64,000 bases of DNA from Doris montereyensis (taxonomy: Eukaryota > Mollusca > Gastropoda > Nudibranchia > Dorididae): contig JAXRKP010000025.1 of the NCBI GenBank assembly GCA_037039925.1, positions 454,452 to 518,451 of the forward strand, written 5' to 3'. A program made the position numbers and the translations under genes. Below are positions 1-55,669 of the stretch, piece by piece (within the stretch, counting starts at the first letter, position 1; the number at the start of each line of letters is the position of its first letter). The notes under the pieces are model-generated. The model saw only the letters and a list, made by a program, of their open reading frames with translations. It made no database searches and had not been told where the DNA came from.

Positions 1-480
1 GGTATTCACACAGACTAGGAAATATAGAGGGAATTGATCATAATAAAATCAATTATCTTTGTCAAGTTGGCTGAAAAACAATATTGATCTGCCGATCTGC
101 TTGGGTGAGTGAGCATGGATGAATGAGCTTTTGATCAAAGGCGTGTGTGAGGGGGTCGGCTGTGCGTAGGGCGGGGGGGGGCGGCTGTGGCAGGGATCGA
201 ATGATGTTGTATATCTTACGCATTTCTGTGATGTATTTGTCATACTAATACTCTTTTTATATTACTGCATTAATGTTTAGCAATTTTAATAATGAATAGA
301 TCTATGTATTATGATTTGTAAACTTACTTATGAGGAACAGAATGTAATTTCCTTCTTTGGATGAATAAAGTATTATCATTATTATATCCAGGCGGAAATA
401 CGAAACAGTTTGTGCACCCAAACGAAATAAAATTCTGAGGTCAAAACTAAACTAGACCTTAGACCTAGGGCCTAAAGAAA
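1..480. other. Intergenic, no gene; possible LINE 3' end
   Basis: No coding signal is visible. A G-run lies near 172-182. The stretch at about 283-385 ends in ATGAATAAAGTATTATC followed by ATT repeats, which looks like the 3' end of a non-LTR element; this is an inference with no protein support. Confidence 0.3.
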
Positions 481-484
481 CTTA

Positions 485-2231
485 CACTTTACACTTCAAT
501 ATCAATATCAAAGTGTGTTCACCCGGGAGGACCCAAACTTACCAATCATTGAAAGTAGCGAAATTTCTGAAATCAAACAAATTAGTATCACTGTACCAGG
601 GGTTATAAAACAACTTAAACAACTAGACTCGCATAAGGCAACAGGACCAGATGACATCCCCTCTAAAATCCTCAAAGAAACAGCAAATGAGATCGCGCCA
701 TATTTTTGCACAATATTCCAACAATCAATCAATACCGGATTCGTGCCAGAAGATTGGAAAACAGCAAACATCACAGCTGTTTATAAAAAAGGAAGACGTG
801 ACATTGCTTCGAACTACCGCCCAGTATCCCTAACTTCAATTTCTTGCAAAGTACTGGAGCATATCATAGCACACACGATAATGAACCACCTGGAAGAAAA
901 CAACGTACTGGTAGACTACCAATATGGATTCCGTAAGCACCATTCCTGTGAAACACAACTTATATCAACAATAGAGTCGATAGCTAAATCAATAGATGAC
1001 AAAAAACAGGTTGACCTACTAATCCTTGATTTTAGTAAGGCTTTTGACGCTGTACCCCACCAATGCCTCCTCCAAAAACTAGTAGAATTATGGAATAAGA
1101 AACACCAACGATATATCCGATAATGAAACAAACAACCAACAGCTCCTGAAATGGTTTGAAAGTTGGCTCCGTGGTAGGACACAAAGAGTAATCCTAGAAG
1201 GAAAATCAAGCGAACCTTGTCATGTCCTATCTGGAGTCCCCCAGGCACAATCCTTGGACCTCTCTGTTTTTTAATATTCATAAATGATCTTGGGAAAAAT
1301 CTGTCCCCTGATACAAATCTTAAACTGTTTGCGGACGACAGCCTGTTGTTTCGAGAAATAACAAACAAAGCCAGTGCAGAAAACCTTCAAAGAGATCTGT
1401 CAACCCTTGAAAAATGGACTGAAGAGTGGCATATGAAATTCCATCCATCAAAGTGCTATGTGATGAACATTACACCAAAACGAAAGCCAGTCATATATGA
1501 TTATACCCTCATGAACGAGCATCTGGAACACGTTCAAAGCATACCATATCTGGGAGTCCGCCTCAACAACAAACTCCAATGGGATGATCATATAAATGAA
1601 CTCACATCAAAAGCAAAGAGATGCCTTGGGTTTATCCACCGACACCTGCGTCAATGCCCCATGCAAATTAAATCTCAGGCATACACAGCACTTGTTAGGC
1701 CGACGCTAGAATACGCTAGTGCTGCATGGGATCCACACCACCAATACCAAATTGACCAAATTGAAAAGGTACAGACGGGCAGCGCGAGTTGTAAAAAAAT
1801 GCTGGTCAAGAGAACAAGGATGCGTGACTCAAGCATTACAGGAACTTAACTGGTCTTCTCTGGAAACCCGCCGAAAACACGTCTCACACATATTTACAAA
1901 GCAATAAACACAGACACATCAACCGTGAAAATCCCAACTTATTTTTCTCAACGCAACAATGAATATACTCGCTCAACAAGAAATCATCACCAGCAAAAAT
2001 TCACCAACCCACATACCCGGACCAACATTTACAAACACAGCTTTTTCCTCGAACCATCTGCGAGTGGAATGTCCTGCCAAATAGAATCATCAACAGCTTA
2101 TCTGTTGACCAATTTAAACGTGTGCTTGGACGTGAAAATGTGTGAATATGAACTGTGAAGTGTAACACTATATTCGCATTCATGGGCAAAATGCCTTTTG
2201 CGAATTATCAATTCTGATTCTGATTCTGATT
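485..2231 (+). mobile_element. 5'-truncated CR1/jockey-like LINE with broken reverse transcriptase
   Basis: This is the reverse-transcriptase half of a non-LTR retrotransposon. Three reading-frame pieces (515-1090, about 1100-1245, 1245-1790) carry the usual RT order: HKATGPDDIP, NWRPVSL-like SNYRPVSLTS, LDFSKAFDAVPH (motif A), SGVPQ then GTILGPLCF after a one-base loss near 1243, and LFADDSLLF (motif C). They are followed by the YLGVRLN and RPTLEYASAAWDP region of the CR1/L2/jockey group. Frameshifts near 1090, 1243 and 1785 and a missing endonuclease show the copy is dead. The 3' end is marked by short GATTCT repeats at 2208-2231, typical of CR1/L2-type elements. The clade is a judgement by eye. 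Confidence 0.85.
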
Positions 2232-2594
2232 ACATGCATTCTGACATCGTGTTGGGCGATTCCACGTTGTTTTTGGACTCGAATAAATGTTGAATTCTTC
2301 TTGGTGCCTTACCACAAGGCGTTCATTTGTTCCACGCAACTATGCCGTTATTCCGTCCATATTTTTAACTCGTTTTCATCTGCTTTCCTTTCCGTTAATC
2401 TATCTATTACTATTACAGCTCTACTCGTTACATGTTCGAAAAATATTGCTGGTCTCTCTCATATCTTATCATTATACCGCTTTCTAGTCTCCTTGTATGA
2501 TATTCTCTGCCTTTTTACGAGAAACTGCATTTTGACTGTATTTCAGATTAGTTGTTTTTCAGTTTCGCTGTTGATCGTCCACAACTCATATCCG

Positions 2595-2596
<2 letters not shown>

Positions 2597-2633
<37 letters not shown>
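2597..2633. repeat. (TA)n microsatellite
   Basis: About 18 uninterrupted TA units inside the decayed LINE. Confidence 0.95.
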
Positions 2634-2635
<2 letters not shown>

Positions 2636-3204
2636 TAAAATTTGCTGTAGGCCTATACATGTATACATTTCTAATCCTCTCATACGGGTCTTCAGTGAGA
2701 TGTGCTTATTCCTGAATGGTATTCATGCCCATGAATGACTTTTTGCCCTGAGCTATTCTAATTCTACCGTATTGAATTGTCTTCCATCAAAAGTTATATG
2801 GGATCCAAAATATTTAAAATTGTCATCTTGCTGTAATTTGTGATTTTTTCAGCTTTATATTGCAATTTGAGATAATTGCTTGCTTTGAGATACCGGCAAT
2901 CATGGTTGGTGACTGTTTTGTTGATGTTCAACTTTAGGTCTACTACCACGCTTTTCTCATTTATGATATTCAGGAGAAGTTGCATGTCTTTTTCTGATAT
3001 TGCAATGAGGGCAGTATCATCGGTGCATTAATGGCTGTTGACGGTGTGTCCACCATCAATCCTCAATCTCCCGCATGATGCATTCACTGTAGAGCGGAAA
3101 TGAACAGCCTTGTGTCTCCGTCAGTTGCGTAGCTAGGCCTGTCAGAGACATATGGCTGATTTTAATGAGCTTGTTGTCACAATATAATAATGCTAATGAA
3201 ACTC

Positions 3205-3665
3205 ATTTTTTAGGGAGCGTAGTTAGCTCGATTGGTAGCACGCTTTCTTTTCATGGCGAGGCGATGGGTGCCTTCACATAAACCACAGACTAGCTGATGA
3301 AAGAGACCAAAGCAGGAATGAAAAATGAAATCCAATTGACACTGCGGTCACAACTCAATGACTCAAATCCTGCAGACGATCCTACCACCCACCAACCGAA
3401 CTGGTGGCAAAACGCTCAAAATTCATGGTATAAAATCGATGACGGAAAATAGGAAATTTATGAGGAACACAACAACGACAATAACAACACAGAAGCAATC
3501 CGAGTAAACAACAGTTAAAATGAATAAAACAATTTTATTCTAGGCTAATGCAAATAATATTATATTTTCATGTATTTTGTATATTTGTAGACATTGCTCA
3601 TGTTTTTAGTATGTATGTATAATTATGCGCCTAGATCTGTCGTAAGAAGGGAGTGGGCGCTATAG
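3205..3665 (+). mobile_element. tRNA-derived SINE, inserted in the - strand LINE
   Basis: The head has TAGCTCGATTGGTAGCACGC (3224-3243), almost a canonical tRNA A box (TAGCTCAGTTGGTAGAGC). A clear B box is not seen. The 3' end reads GGGCGCTATAGAAAATATAA and runs straight into an ATT array, a common tail layout for invertebrate SINEs. The insertion splits the host LINE between RT motifs A and C. Confidence 0.5.
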
Positions 3666-3675
3666 AAAATATAAT

Positions 3676-3697
3676 TATATTATTATTATTGTTATTA

Positions 3698-3795
<98 letters not shown>

Positions 3796-3823
3796 GCTAT
3801 TATTATTTTTATTATTATTATTA

Positions 3824-3864
<41 letters not shown>
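3676..3864. repeat. (ATT)n microsatellite
   Basis: Nearly pure ATT repeat with a few substitutions, continuing directly from the SINE-like tail. Confidence 0.95.
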
Positions 3865-3865
<1 letters not shown>

Positions 3866-4242
3866 CATACATACATACATACATACATACATACATACAT
3901 ACATACATACATACATACATACATACATACATACATACATACATACATACATACATACATACATACATACATACATACATACATACATACATACATACAT
4001 ACATACATACATACATACATACATACATACATACATACATACATACATACACACATACATGCATACAAACATACGTAAATACATATATGCCTATATACAT
4101 ACATACATGCATACATACATACATACATACATACATACATACATACATACATACATACATACATACATACATACATACATACATACATACATACATACAT
4201 ACATACATACATACATACATACATACATACATACATACATAA
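3865..4242. repeat. (CATA)n microsatellite
   Basis: About 90 CATA units with one imperfect stretch at about 4050-4110. All reading frames stay open on both strands, which produces meaningless long ORFs of alternating residues. Confidence 0.95.
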
Positions 4243-4455
4243 ACAAACATACCAAAGTACACATGAATAGACCAAAAGTTATAACTATTGGAATGAGATT
4301 TAATGCTTTAATTTTGTTTTATTTTTATTTATTAGTTTTATGCTTCTAATATTTTGATGAAGATTTCGTGATTGGTTGTGTCAAGTGCTTTGCTATAGTC
4401 GATAAAACGAAGATACAGGCCTTCTAGTACTTCTATGGTTCTTTTTGAAGAAGTC

Positions 4456-4459
<4 letters not shown>

Positions 4460-4543
<84 letters not shown>
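4460..4543. repeat. (TA)n microsatellite inside LINE RT
   Basis: About 42 TA units that interrupt the - strand LINE between its RT segments. Confidence 0.95.
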
Positions 4544-4546
<3 letters not shown>

Positions 4547-4690
4547 CATTGGTCCTGTCCTTTCCTTCCTCAAAGCCATATTGCTCTTCCCTATTCCGGG
4601 CTTAATCCCAACGCTTTTATCAACTGCTTGCTCAGTTTTCCTGCTTTAATTCTATCAGAGCGTTTGTAACCTGAATACTGAAGTCCATTT

Positions 4691-6120
4691 TGTCCAACAT
4701 TTAGGCTATGGCGAACATTTATATCATGGAATCACCACTCTTCCCAATGAAATCACGATTATCAATTTTAGAATCGATTACTTGTCTAGCTTTATTTAGC
4801 CGTCAATCAACAGCTGGCAGTATTGCAGTTGCAGAAGTGACTACGGGCGGGCGGCTGATAGGACTGAATTATCCGTATCAGTTTCCCGAAGTAGATCTAG
4901 ATCTTAAGGAAATTGTTTTGACCACTAGACTAAACCCTCAACATAAATCAAGATGATGTACGGACAGGATGAAGGTACAATAATAATGTTTGTTGTCCAA
5001 ACTGTTTTGATCATGCAGTAAACAATTAAACTTCCCATTCCTAAGCCCATGGTTTGCATGACTGATACTATATCATTAGGTCACCTAATGTCGATATACC
5101 TGCTAATATTATCGATATCATTATTGGCCAAGATTTATTATAGAATCTAGATCTAGATCTAGATTTTCATTCTTTAAAGTTGATTCTAAATAGACTAGAT
5201 CTAGTCCTAGTCGTATTAGTTCACATACATGAGATACAAAGATAGTCTGTTGAAAATGATTTCCTGTAGTCATAGTGGGGTAGCAGTAAAGAGTGGAGAG
5301 TAAAGAGTGAAGGCTACAAGTTACAGAGATCAATCACAATCCCTTTGAAGGTTGAACCACCCCTCTCCCATACCCTTATACCCTCCCTTCAAATGTCTTG
5401 TGTGAGCATTGTTTGTTTTGTGATTTTTCTCTCATTCATCAGAGATGCAACTTTTCCAGATTAAACCAGATTTCCGGATATTCGACTCCGCAAAATATCC
5501 CAAATTTTTTTTGTTTCGAAAAAAACGGAAATTCTTCATTAAAGGCAAAGTTATCAACGCGCCATATCAAAATAATCAGATGAAAAAGCTGACTATTCAC
5601 CGGCAGCTGCTGTTTGTATCGATACATATTATTTCCAAGATCCTTCCATGTTAGTATTGTTATCAACAAAAGGGTTCATACCCATCTTGGAAAGCTGGAA
5701 TAGTCTTGGGATTTGGTTGGAAGCAATTAAGACTGAAAAGTCTTGGAATTAAAAAAAATTCTTTCAAGTCTTGGAAAAATCTTGGAATTTTTATGAAATG
5801 TCTCGATCATATTTTTTCATCTGGGAAGCATGATATTTCACACTTAGGGTACAACTGATGTGGCCATTTAGTGATGCTGTTCTTTGTATTTATTGGTTCA
5901 TTCTTAAATTGACTCCTGAATTACGACTAGGCATTTTAAGTTGTGAGACCAAGACATTGTCAGACCTGTCACTATTTACAATTCAAATGTAATTGTTTTA
6001 GAATTTTGTCTCATTGACGATTTTACGTCTAGTTTTGCCTTTATTGGGCTTTTTGCCCGATTGATTTTACATCGTTAATACCCAAATTACGGGCCAGAAA
6101 TTTCTGCTCCATGTTTTGTC
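4691..6120. other. Intergenic, no gene recognised
   Basis: No conserved ORF is seen. Stacked TCTAGATC palindromes occur at 5144-5167, a motif that recurs through the window. The short ORFs here have no recognisable family. Confidence 0.5.
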
Positions 6121-6124
6121 TAGC

Positions 6125-6310
6125 GCTAACTAGTCCTATAAGAAAGATGCAATCTCTCGCTCTCTCCAACACACACACACAGAATTTAGTATACAGCACC
6201 CAGTCAATGCATGCATGGGTAGTATTGTACTCTCTATACATACACACGCACAGAGAATTCCGTATACAGCACCCCTGTTAATGCATGCACTGGTAGTATC
6301 ATATTACATG
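6125..6310 (+). repeat. Fragment of the local ~1-kb repeat family, tandemly duplicated
   Basis: Two consecutive ~85-bp units, each with CACACA, then TATACAGCACCC, then AATGCATGCA and GGTAGTAT. The same order of motifs is found at about 19300-19440 and 21600-21740 in the larger repeat. Confidence 0.5.
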
Positions 6311-6384
6311 GTCCGTACAGCAGTCTTGAAAAAGGGACAGTATATTCAAGACTAGAAAAGGGCTTTTTTTTAAAAGAACATAAT

Positions 6385-6935
6385 CTCTTTCTTTCTTTAT
6401 CAGTTCAGATGCCCGAGATGATCTTTCTCCAGGATGCCTGTCCTGGCATTTTCTGTTTCCTTCCAAAACAGTCAAATTTCTATGCTTCAATGCATCTTTT
6501 ATATAATATGTCTTCTTCCTACTTTCTCTGCGGTCTGCCTTTTGGTCTTTTACCTTGGGCTTTAGCTATTCATTGTGTTTACATGCCCAAACCATCTCAA
6601 TTGATTTGTTTCTATCTTAGTTTTTGCCATCTGCTTTGATTTGATCTCTTATTGTTGTGTTTCTGATTTTGTCTCTTTAAGTCTTCCCTACTACTCTTCT
6701 TAGATATTTCATTTCAGCTGCCTGTACTTCTCTGTCCAAGTTTCGCTGCCATGGAGAAGAGTAGGACAATAAACTGTATTGTATACTACCATTTTGGTTT
6801 TTGTTGACAAATCACAGTCCGTATTCATTTCCAAGTTTCGTCTTCGAAAGATCAAGCGTATCATGTTACTTTTACTTCTCTCAGGCAGCAGGTTGTTATT
6901 TTCTGTCAGGGTTAACTCCTGAGCCTTTGGTCCAT
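6385..6935 (-). mobile_element. LINE-C deletion derivative (copy C1)
   Basis: On the - strand, 5' UTR sequence (AGTTAACCCTGACAGAAAAT, then the ATGATACGCTTGATC region) is fused near 6805 directly to the C-terminal part of the RT ORF (YNTVYCPTLLHGSETW). It runs on to the WFGHVN..KGRP tail and a 3' (GAAA)n tract at 6385-6402. The endonuclease and most of the RT are missing. It lies head to head with the next copy. Confidence 0.75.
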
Positions 6936-7009
6936 CTTTTTTTCCGTTGAACACCACCGATGACCAACGCGAAATTCAAGTCTTTTCAAGACTTGAGATT
7001 TATGTTCTC

Positions 7010-8750
7010 CGGGCAGTGGGTAGGTAAGCACCTATACTGGGAGTAGTTGATCCCACCCTCCACGAGTCTCCTGCTGCCTTGCAGGCGGATCTTGACCGAC
7101 CAAAGGCTAAGGGAGTTAACCCTGACAGAAAATAACAACCTACTGCCTCAGAGAAGTAAAAGTAACATGATCGGCTTGATCTTCAAGACATCTGTCCAGA
7201 AGTTGCGTCACTCATACGAAGACAAGAGTCTTTGGTTTTCTCCACTTTGCAGAGGGTCCACAGCCTGCATTTGAGATGGAGCTCCTGTGTGTTGTATCTC
7301 TTTATAGGAAATATATCGAGTGTGTGTTAGACTCGGAAATTAACTATCACTTTTACCCCTGTTCGGCATGGCGTGGGTTGATCAGCGTAATTGATCAGAA
7401 TAGAGGCATCTCCGAAACCCATCTTTGACTGCAGTGCAGTTATACGGGATCCGCCACTAGCGCTTTGTCTTACTGGAAGGCCAGGAGTGATTCAAATATA
7501 CGGGACCCACCAGTAGCATAGGTGTGCTTAAAGTGACCAGCGGCATGCAAAAATATGAAAAGGGTTAAGAATGTTAAAGGAGAAATAATGAAAGAGGAAA
7601 CATGGAGAAAGCATTTTCCCCAATTACATATTCCCTCCAGAATGTATGAAACAAGGAGTAAAGATCAATTAGTAGGAGTAATAAATAATCCAGAGGAGAC
7701 AGCTGAAGATCTAGATCAATGGAAGAAATCCAAACAGCTATAAGAAAAGTGAAATTAGGAAAAGCCTGGGGAGTATATCAAGTTTATCCAGAAATGATTA
7801 AAAAACAAGGGAAAGAGGCAGACAAACTACTACATGACATGCAATATGCCAACAAGCATGGAAGTCCAAACAGGTGCCAGACAACTGGAAAAAGGGAACG
7901 GTAGTACTAGTACCAATACATAAGAAAGGATCAACTATGGAATGCTCAAACTATAGAGGGATATCACTACTTAGCGTTCCAGGAAAAGTATATGCCAGGA
8001 TACTTGAAATGAGACTAAGGAAAAGAGTAGAGGATCAGATTGAAGAGCACCAGAGTGGATTTAGACCAGCATGTGCAGTAAGAGTGGCTGGAAATGTATC
8101 TGAATAATTTGATGTAGACATAGGAGTAAGTCAGGGCTGTATGCTAAGTCCTCTTTTGTTTATCATATTTATGGATTCAGTCGCAAAAGCATCTTCAAAA
8201 ATAAAGAAAATGAATGTATGTATGTGTTAGCTCAAACCAGTAAATGTAGCAATGCTTTCATTTGCCGATGATTTAGTTCTGTTTGGAAAATCGGAAAGGG
8301 ACCTTCAGTGGAATGTCCGGAATGAGAGAAAATGCAAAGAAAACCAAAACAATGCTTATAACTAGGGAACCTAAAACACAAAATTTTTAATTGGGCAAGT
8401 AATGATTAAGTCAGAGGGGAAACTAAGAGAAGAAATCAGCCAGAGAATCAAAAGGCAAGTGCAATAAATAACCATCTAGGAAAGGTAAACAAGAATTGTC
8501 AACAAAAACCAAAATGGCAGTATATTGTCCTACTCTCCTTTATGGCAGTGAAACCTGGACCTTAGTAGGGAATAAAGTAGAGTACAGGCAGCTGAAAGGA
8601 AATATCTAAAAAGAGTAGTAGTGAAAACTAAAAGAGACAAATTCAAAAACGCAACAATAAGAGATGGCATAAAAACTAAGATAGAAAGAAAGAATAAGTG
8701 TATTAACCCTGCATTAGGCCCACTACTGCTACTACATGAGTATTGATTAT
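7010..8750 (+). mobile_element. LINE-C copy C2, internally deleted
   Basis: Begins with the family 5' end (GGTAAGCACCTATACTGGGA, CTGCTGCCTTGCAGG, AGTTAACCCTGACAG) shared with the 63.4-63.6 kb copy. After an inserted repeat (7186-7568) it resumes in the RT ORF: NVKGEIMKEETW, EEIQTAIRKVKLGKAWG, IHKKGSTMECSNYRGISLL, EEHQSGFRPA. It then has a deletion to VRVAGNVSE, FADDLVLFGKSERD and the C-terminal LLYGSETWTLVG region. Many frameshifts make it dead. Confidence 0.8.
7186..7568 (+). repeat. ~380-bp repeat, solo copy of a TTAA-element right end
   Basis: Closely matches the right part of the element ending at 16944: shared GACATCTGTCCAGAAGTTGC start, ATACGGGA-containing ~55-bp subrepeats, and the end GAAAAGGGTTAA. 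It sits inside LINE-C copy C2 with no matching left terminus, so it is a truncated insertion or a recombination product. Confidence 0.7.
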
Positions 8751-9200
8751 TATTTTTCAAGGTCGGGCTGAAGTACTAGACTAGTATTATTTTAGCCCTA
8801 TTCACATGCTCTTAGTAGAAACTTTGGGGCTTGACTTCAACTGAGGACCTAACGTTACTTTGAGTTGAGTTTTTCTAATAATATCTGAGACTAGATTCCA
8901 ACTGGGGGCGATTGACGGGGGTTACTAGTAGGTTCCACTTCTTTCCTGTCCGTCTTTCATTATCTGTCTTTTATCTTGCTGTTTCTTCTTAATTCACTCT
9001 GAGTTTGAAATCAATGCACAAGGTGAAGGGGATAAAATTCAATAAATCAAAGCCCAACTGACATCGACTCCCTTTCCCAATCACGATCATAAAGAGAGAT
9101 AACTCACATATGTCGATTAACAGTGTTTTTTCTTTGCTCAATTTTACTAACAAAAATTAGCGTGGGTTAGGATATCCAAGAGTTGCAATTTCCATTCAGC
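8715..9200 (+). repeat. Copy of the local ~1-kb repeat, containing a SINE-like tail
   Basis: Shares TACATGAGTATTGAT, TTTTTCAAGGTC, GGGCTTGACTT, a GTTCCACTTCTTTCC to CAATAAA block, and GGGAGATAACTCACA-type sequence with 19420-19865 and 21725-22165. No coding potential. Confidence 0.75.
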
Positions 9201-10266
9201 AAGCCCATCGTAGTCCTGTGAATTTTGATTTTTACATACTAACATAGAAAACTTGGGAATTTTTTTCTAAAAATAAATGGGAACACTGGATCTAGAATGG
9301 AACCTAGTTAAGATCTCGCGATCTGTTACTGGAAACTGAATAATCAGCATGGACCGGTGAGCCAAACTGAAAGTTGTGGAGAGTCACGTGTGCTGATGTT
9401 TAAAAATTTGAATCTTGGTGTCAAGATTAAATGCAAGTGGAATTGGTTGAAATGTTTACATGAAGATATGACGGGGGTTTTTTTCTGCCTGGGCCTGTGT
9501 GAGAAAATTGTAGTTAGGTAGTATTGCATGGTGCATTATGACTATACTATTATATTTCTAAAACTGAGATCAACTGGCAAGGAAGCTTTTGGAATGCATG
9601 CCAAATCAAAGGAGCACAAATGTTTTTGTGAAGACCAGAAGACTTCATTTTATTTTCTGATGCTTGTGGTCACTTTCAAATTAATTTATATTTGAATATA
9701 ATATAATTTGATGTGTTTTATTTCAGTCCACTCTACAGGTCTTTTAATTCATCTCAGATTATTTGCAGTTACAGTGTAGGCCTATGTGTCTTCTTGTCTT
9801 TTGGGGCAGACTATAAGAAGATGAAATGTTATTGTTGTTAAGTTTCAATAACTCAAAAATAGATGATCTGATAGGCAAATTACCTTGATTTCCTTTGGAA
9901 CTACACATGCTTTCCCGTCAGACCGGGGGCTCTGCCACCTGACCCCCACCGGATGCTGTCCCTGGGCCCCCCGGCAGATTTTTCAGGGGATTTTTATGGG
10001 CTCGGGTTGCATCCCTTAATTTGCTACAGACAAAGCTGACTGCTTCATAAACTTCATTGCTAATTGTTTTCTCAAATTATAATTTCCATCCTTTATGACT
10101 ACTGTTACCACATCTTGCTCAAAAACTATGATTATGTAAAACAATTAAAGAATGAACACATACAGTTTTGAGCAAGGTCGGTTTGTATATTTTAAAAGGT
10201 AACAATGCACTTATTATTATTTTATCGTTAATATTAAACATTTTTTGTCTTTTCTGTATTATTTAG
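9201..10266. promoter_or_regulatory. Upstream region of POLR2B; GC-rich patch, no mapped promoter
   Basis: No gene is seen. A GC-rich patch at about 9911-9990 (CCGGGGGCTCTGCC, GACCCCCACCGGATG) stands out from AT-rich surroundings and could be a repeat or a promoter-proximal island. A pyrimidine tract ending TATTATTTAG at 10257-10266 looks like a splice acceptor just before the ATG, so the transcription start is probably further upstream with a non-coding first exon. No TATA box can be assigned. Confidence 0.3.
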
Positions 10267-10268
10267 AT

Positions 10269-53682
<43,414 letters not shown>

Positions 53683-54360
53683 GAATTTGACAGTTTCTGA
53701 ATATACAATTTGGAGTATGTTTTATGCCATTTGGATAGAATTTTGACTTATATAAATGTTTTTCAAATCTTCTTTAACGAACGAATATAAGTCTGACCCA
53801 TAAATTGAGAAGAGGTTTGTTCAGACTGAACTCACCCAAGTCTCTGTACTTATGGAGGTCACATTCTGAAGATGCAATTAGTCAAATCTCATTGATCATT
53901 TGGTGTGTAATGTTTTGGGCTACTTTTGTTGCTGTTGTTGCTTTTCACCAAGTATATGTATGTCAATTCTAAGATATGGCTCAAACAAAGTTTGGTTTGG
54001 AATGAGAATTATTAAGGTTCTCGTTCAAAACCAAACTTGAATGAGTCAAATATTGAAGATCCGTGGTTATAAAGACAAGATGCCCCTGAAGTAGATCTAA
54101 CAAAGACCAGGATTTAGATGAAGTTATTGTAATAATTCCATATTTTGATACTTCCACTCTATGTCATGGTTGTTTATTCGTACATAAAATATTATTGCGT
54201 TTTTTGTTTTGTTATTATTTGTATGCTGTTTTGTGTTTTCAATTTGGGTTTTTTGTTTTTGTGTTTGTTGGTGTTATATAATAAGACCTTTTGACCCGTT
54301 TAGACAATGAAAAAAGGCCAACTTCATGAATCAGCCAGTTAAGATTTTACAATAATAATA
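53683..54360 (+). other. POLR2B 3' UTR (extent inferred)
   Basis: AT-rich non-coding sequence after the stop. No other gene begins here. The end is uncertain. Confidence 0.4.
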
Positions 54361-54362
54361 AA
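54357..54362 (+). terminator. POLR2B: Candidate poly(A) signal AATAAA
   Basis: First clear AATAAA after the stop codon, about 675 nt downstream. It lies at the border of a SINE fragment, and later ATTAAA sites (e.g. near 55228) could be used instead. Confidence 0.3.
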
Positions 54363-54440
54363 GAAGAGAACTTTATTCAACTATTGGGGCTTGAACCCAC
54401 AACCTTCCGTCTCTGGACTACCAAGTCCCCCTGAGGAAAA
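54361..54440 (-). mobile_element. tRNA-like SINE fragment, antisense
   Basis: On the - strand GACTTGGTAGTCCAGAG is followed by a good B box GGTTCAAGCCC (54387-54397). Confidence 0.5.
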
Positions 54441-54594
54441 GCATAGTTGGGGCTTCCTGTAATTCCTATTGTTGTCCAAAGAGAGCAGAGTATAAATGTA
54501 TGGATTCTTATGCAAGGTAATATGTGTGTGTGTGAATGTGGATAAGCAGATCATTCAATGCTTGCATGAACAATAACGTATCATATGGCTGAAG

Positions 54595-54720
54595 GTACTG
54601 GTAGGTCCTACTTCTTATCTTTCATTCTTTCGCTTATCTTTCGTCTTGCTGTTTCTTCTTAATTCATCCTGAGATCACTGCACATGATAGACAGGATGAA
54701 TTTCAGTTAAATAAATCAAT
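54595..54720 (+). repeat. SINE-like tail block
   Basis: GGTAGGTCCTACTTCTT, CTTGCTGTTTCTTCTTAATT, CATCCTGAGATCACTGCACA, TGATAGACAGGATGAATTTC. One of the clearest copies of the dispersed tail. Confidence 0.75.
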
Positions 54721-55669
54721 TCGTGTTGTGGAAGAGCTAAAACATTTGCTGTTTATTGCAGTTTCTATGGGTTATAGCACAAGTTTAATGCTGAACTATG
54801 TTTTTGCTTGGGATGTCTACGTGAAAATATATACTCTTAAAACCTTATCGATAATGATTGACACAGATTGCGATTTTCTGACAGATTACATGATTATGGA
54901 AAACCCATTTGCTCAAATTAGACAATGGCTACAAAACGTTCTGATACCAATGGACTATGATTAGATTGCAAGCATTATGATACCAATGTTCTCAACAGAT
55001 ATCTCTCCTATTAGCTTCCCTCCCTTTTTTCCTTAACTTTGTTTCCTAAATGTTTGTTTTTACCACTGTTTTTTTTTACATTTTTTTAAACAAACATAAC
55101 AAAGACAGGACCCAAAGAAACAAATAACAGCAATCTTTTAACCTTACTTGTCAACTGTAAATGTTATATGCTTTATTCATATTTTTATCATTATGTTTTC
55201 ATGTACATGTATTGATGAAAAATTTACAATTAAACTTTGTTGTTTCACACTCGTCTAAAGTGTGCAGAATTATAAAATTGAATCGGTGTTCATTTTATTA
55301 TCAGAGATAGAGTATAGAGAGAAAGAGAGAGACAGACAAAGACGGAGACAAACAGAGACAGTCAAAGAGAGTGAAAGACAGAAAGAGAGACCCTAGGAAT
55401 AGGATTAGGATATTTACTTGTTTATGTTTATATATTTTCTGGTTAGTCTATGAGTATGACTGATCCTTGTCATAAAATAACAGAAACTAAATACATGTAC
55501 AAGTATAAGGGAAATAAAATAACAACTCATCCTGCTCATGTATGCCACACAGAACACGACATATTGAGAGAAACTGTCCCTCTCATTTATCATATACTGT
55601 ACATATGGCAAGGTCTATTTGGGCGACAGGTCATCTAAATAGAAACTTCCTTGTCATCATATAAACCAA
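54721..55669. other. No recognised gene
   Basis: A 78-codon frame at 54728-54964 has no recognisable family. GA-rich imperfect repeats occupy 55300-55395. Confidence 0.4.

Larger units (their letters stand above)
2270..4690 (-). mobile_element. Degenerate RTE-like LINE, interrupted
   Basis: Read on the - strand, 4690-4340 gives EEQYGF-like and [15 protein letters not shown] (RT motif A). 3200-2780 gives a QGC..PLYSECIMRE-like segment, a damaged YADDTALIAISEKDMQ (motif C), then LKLNINKT. The two halves belong to one - strand copy. It is split by inserted + strand SINE-like sequence and microsatellites (about 3205-4330) and by a TA array (4460-4543) inside the RT. Many stops and indels make it non-functional. 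Confidence 0.7.

Noticed and set aside
485..2231. LTR retrotransposon or retrovirus
   Set aside because: No LTRs, gag, protease or integrase; RT motifs and the 3' GATTCT repeats fit a non-LTR element.
3631..4349. Long ORFs of alternating Met-Tyr-Val-Cys, Ile-His-Thr or poly-Asn/Leu on both strands
   Set aside because: They are translations of the CATA and ATT microsatellites and have no coding content.
54728..54964. 78-residue ORF after POLR2B
   Set aside because: No recognisable family, non-ATG start or weak context, and AT-driven composition; not supported as a gene.
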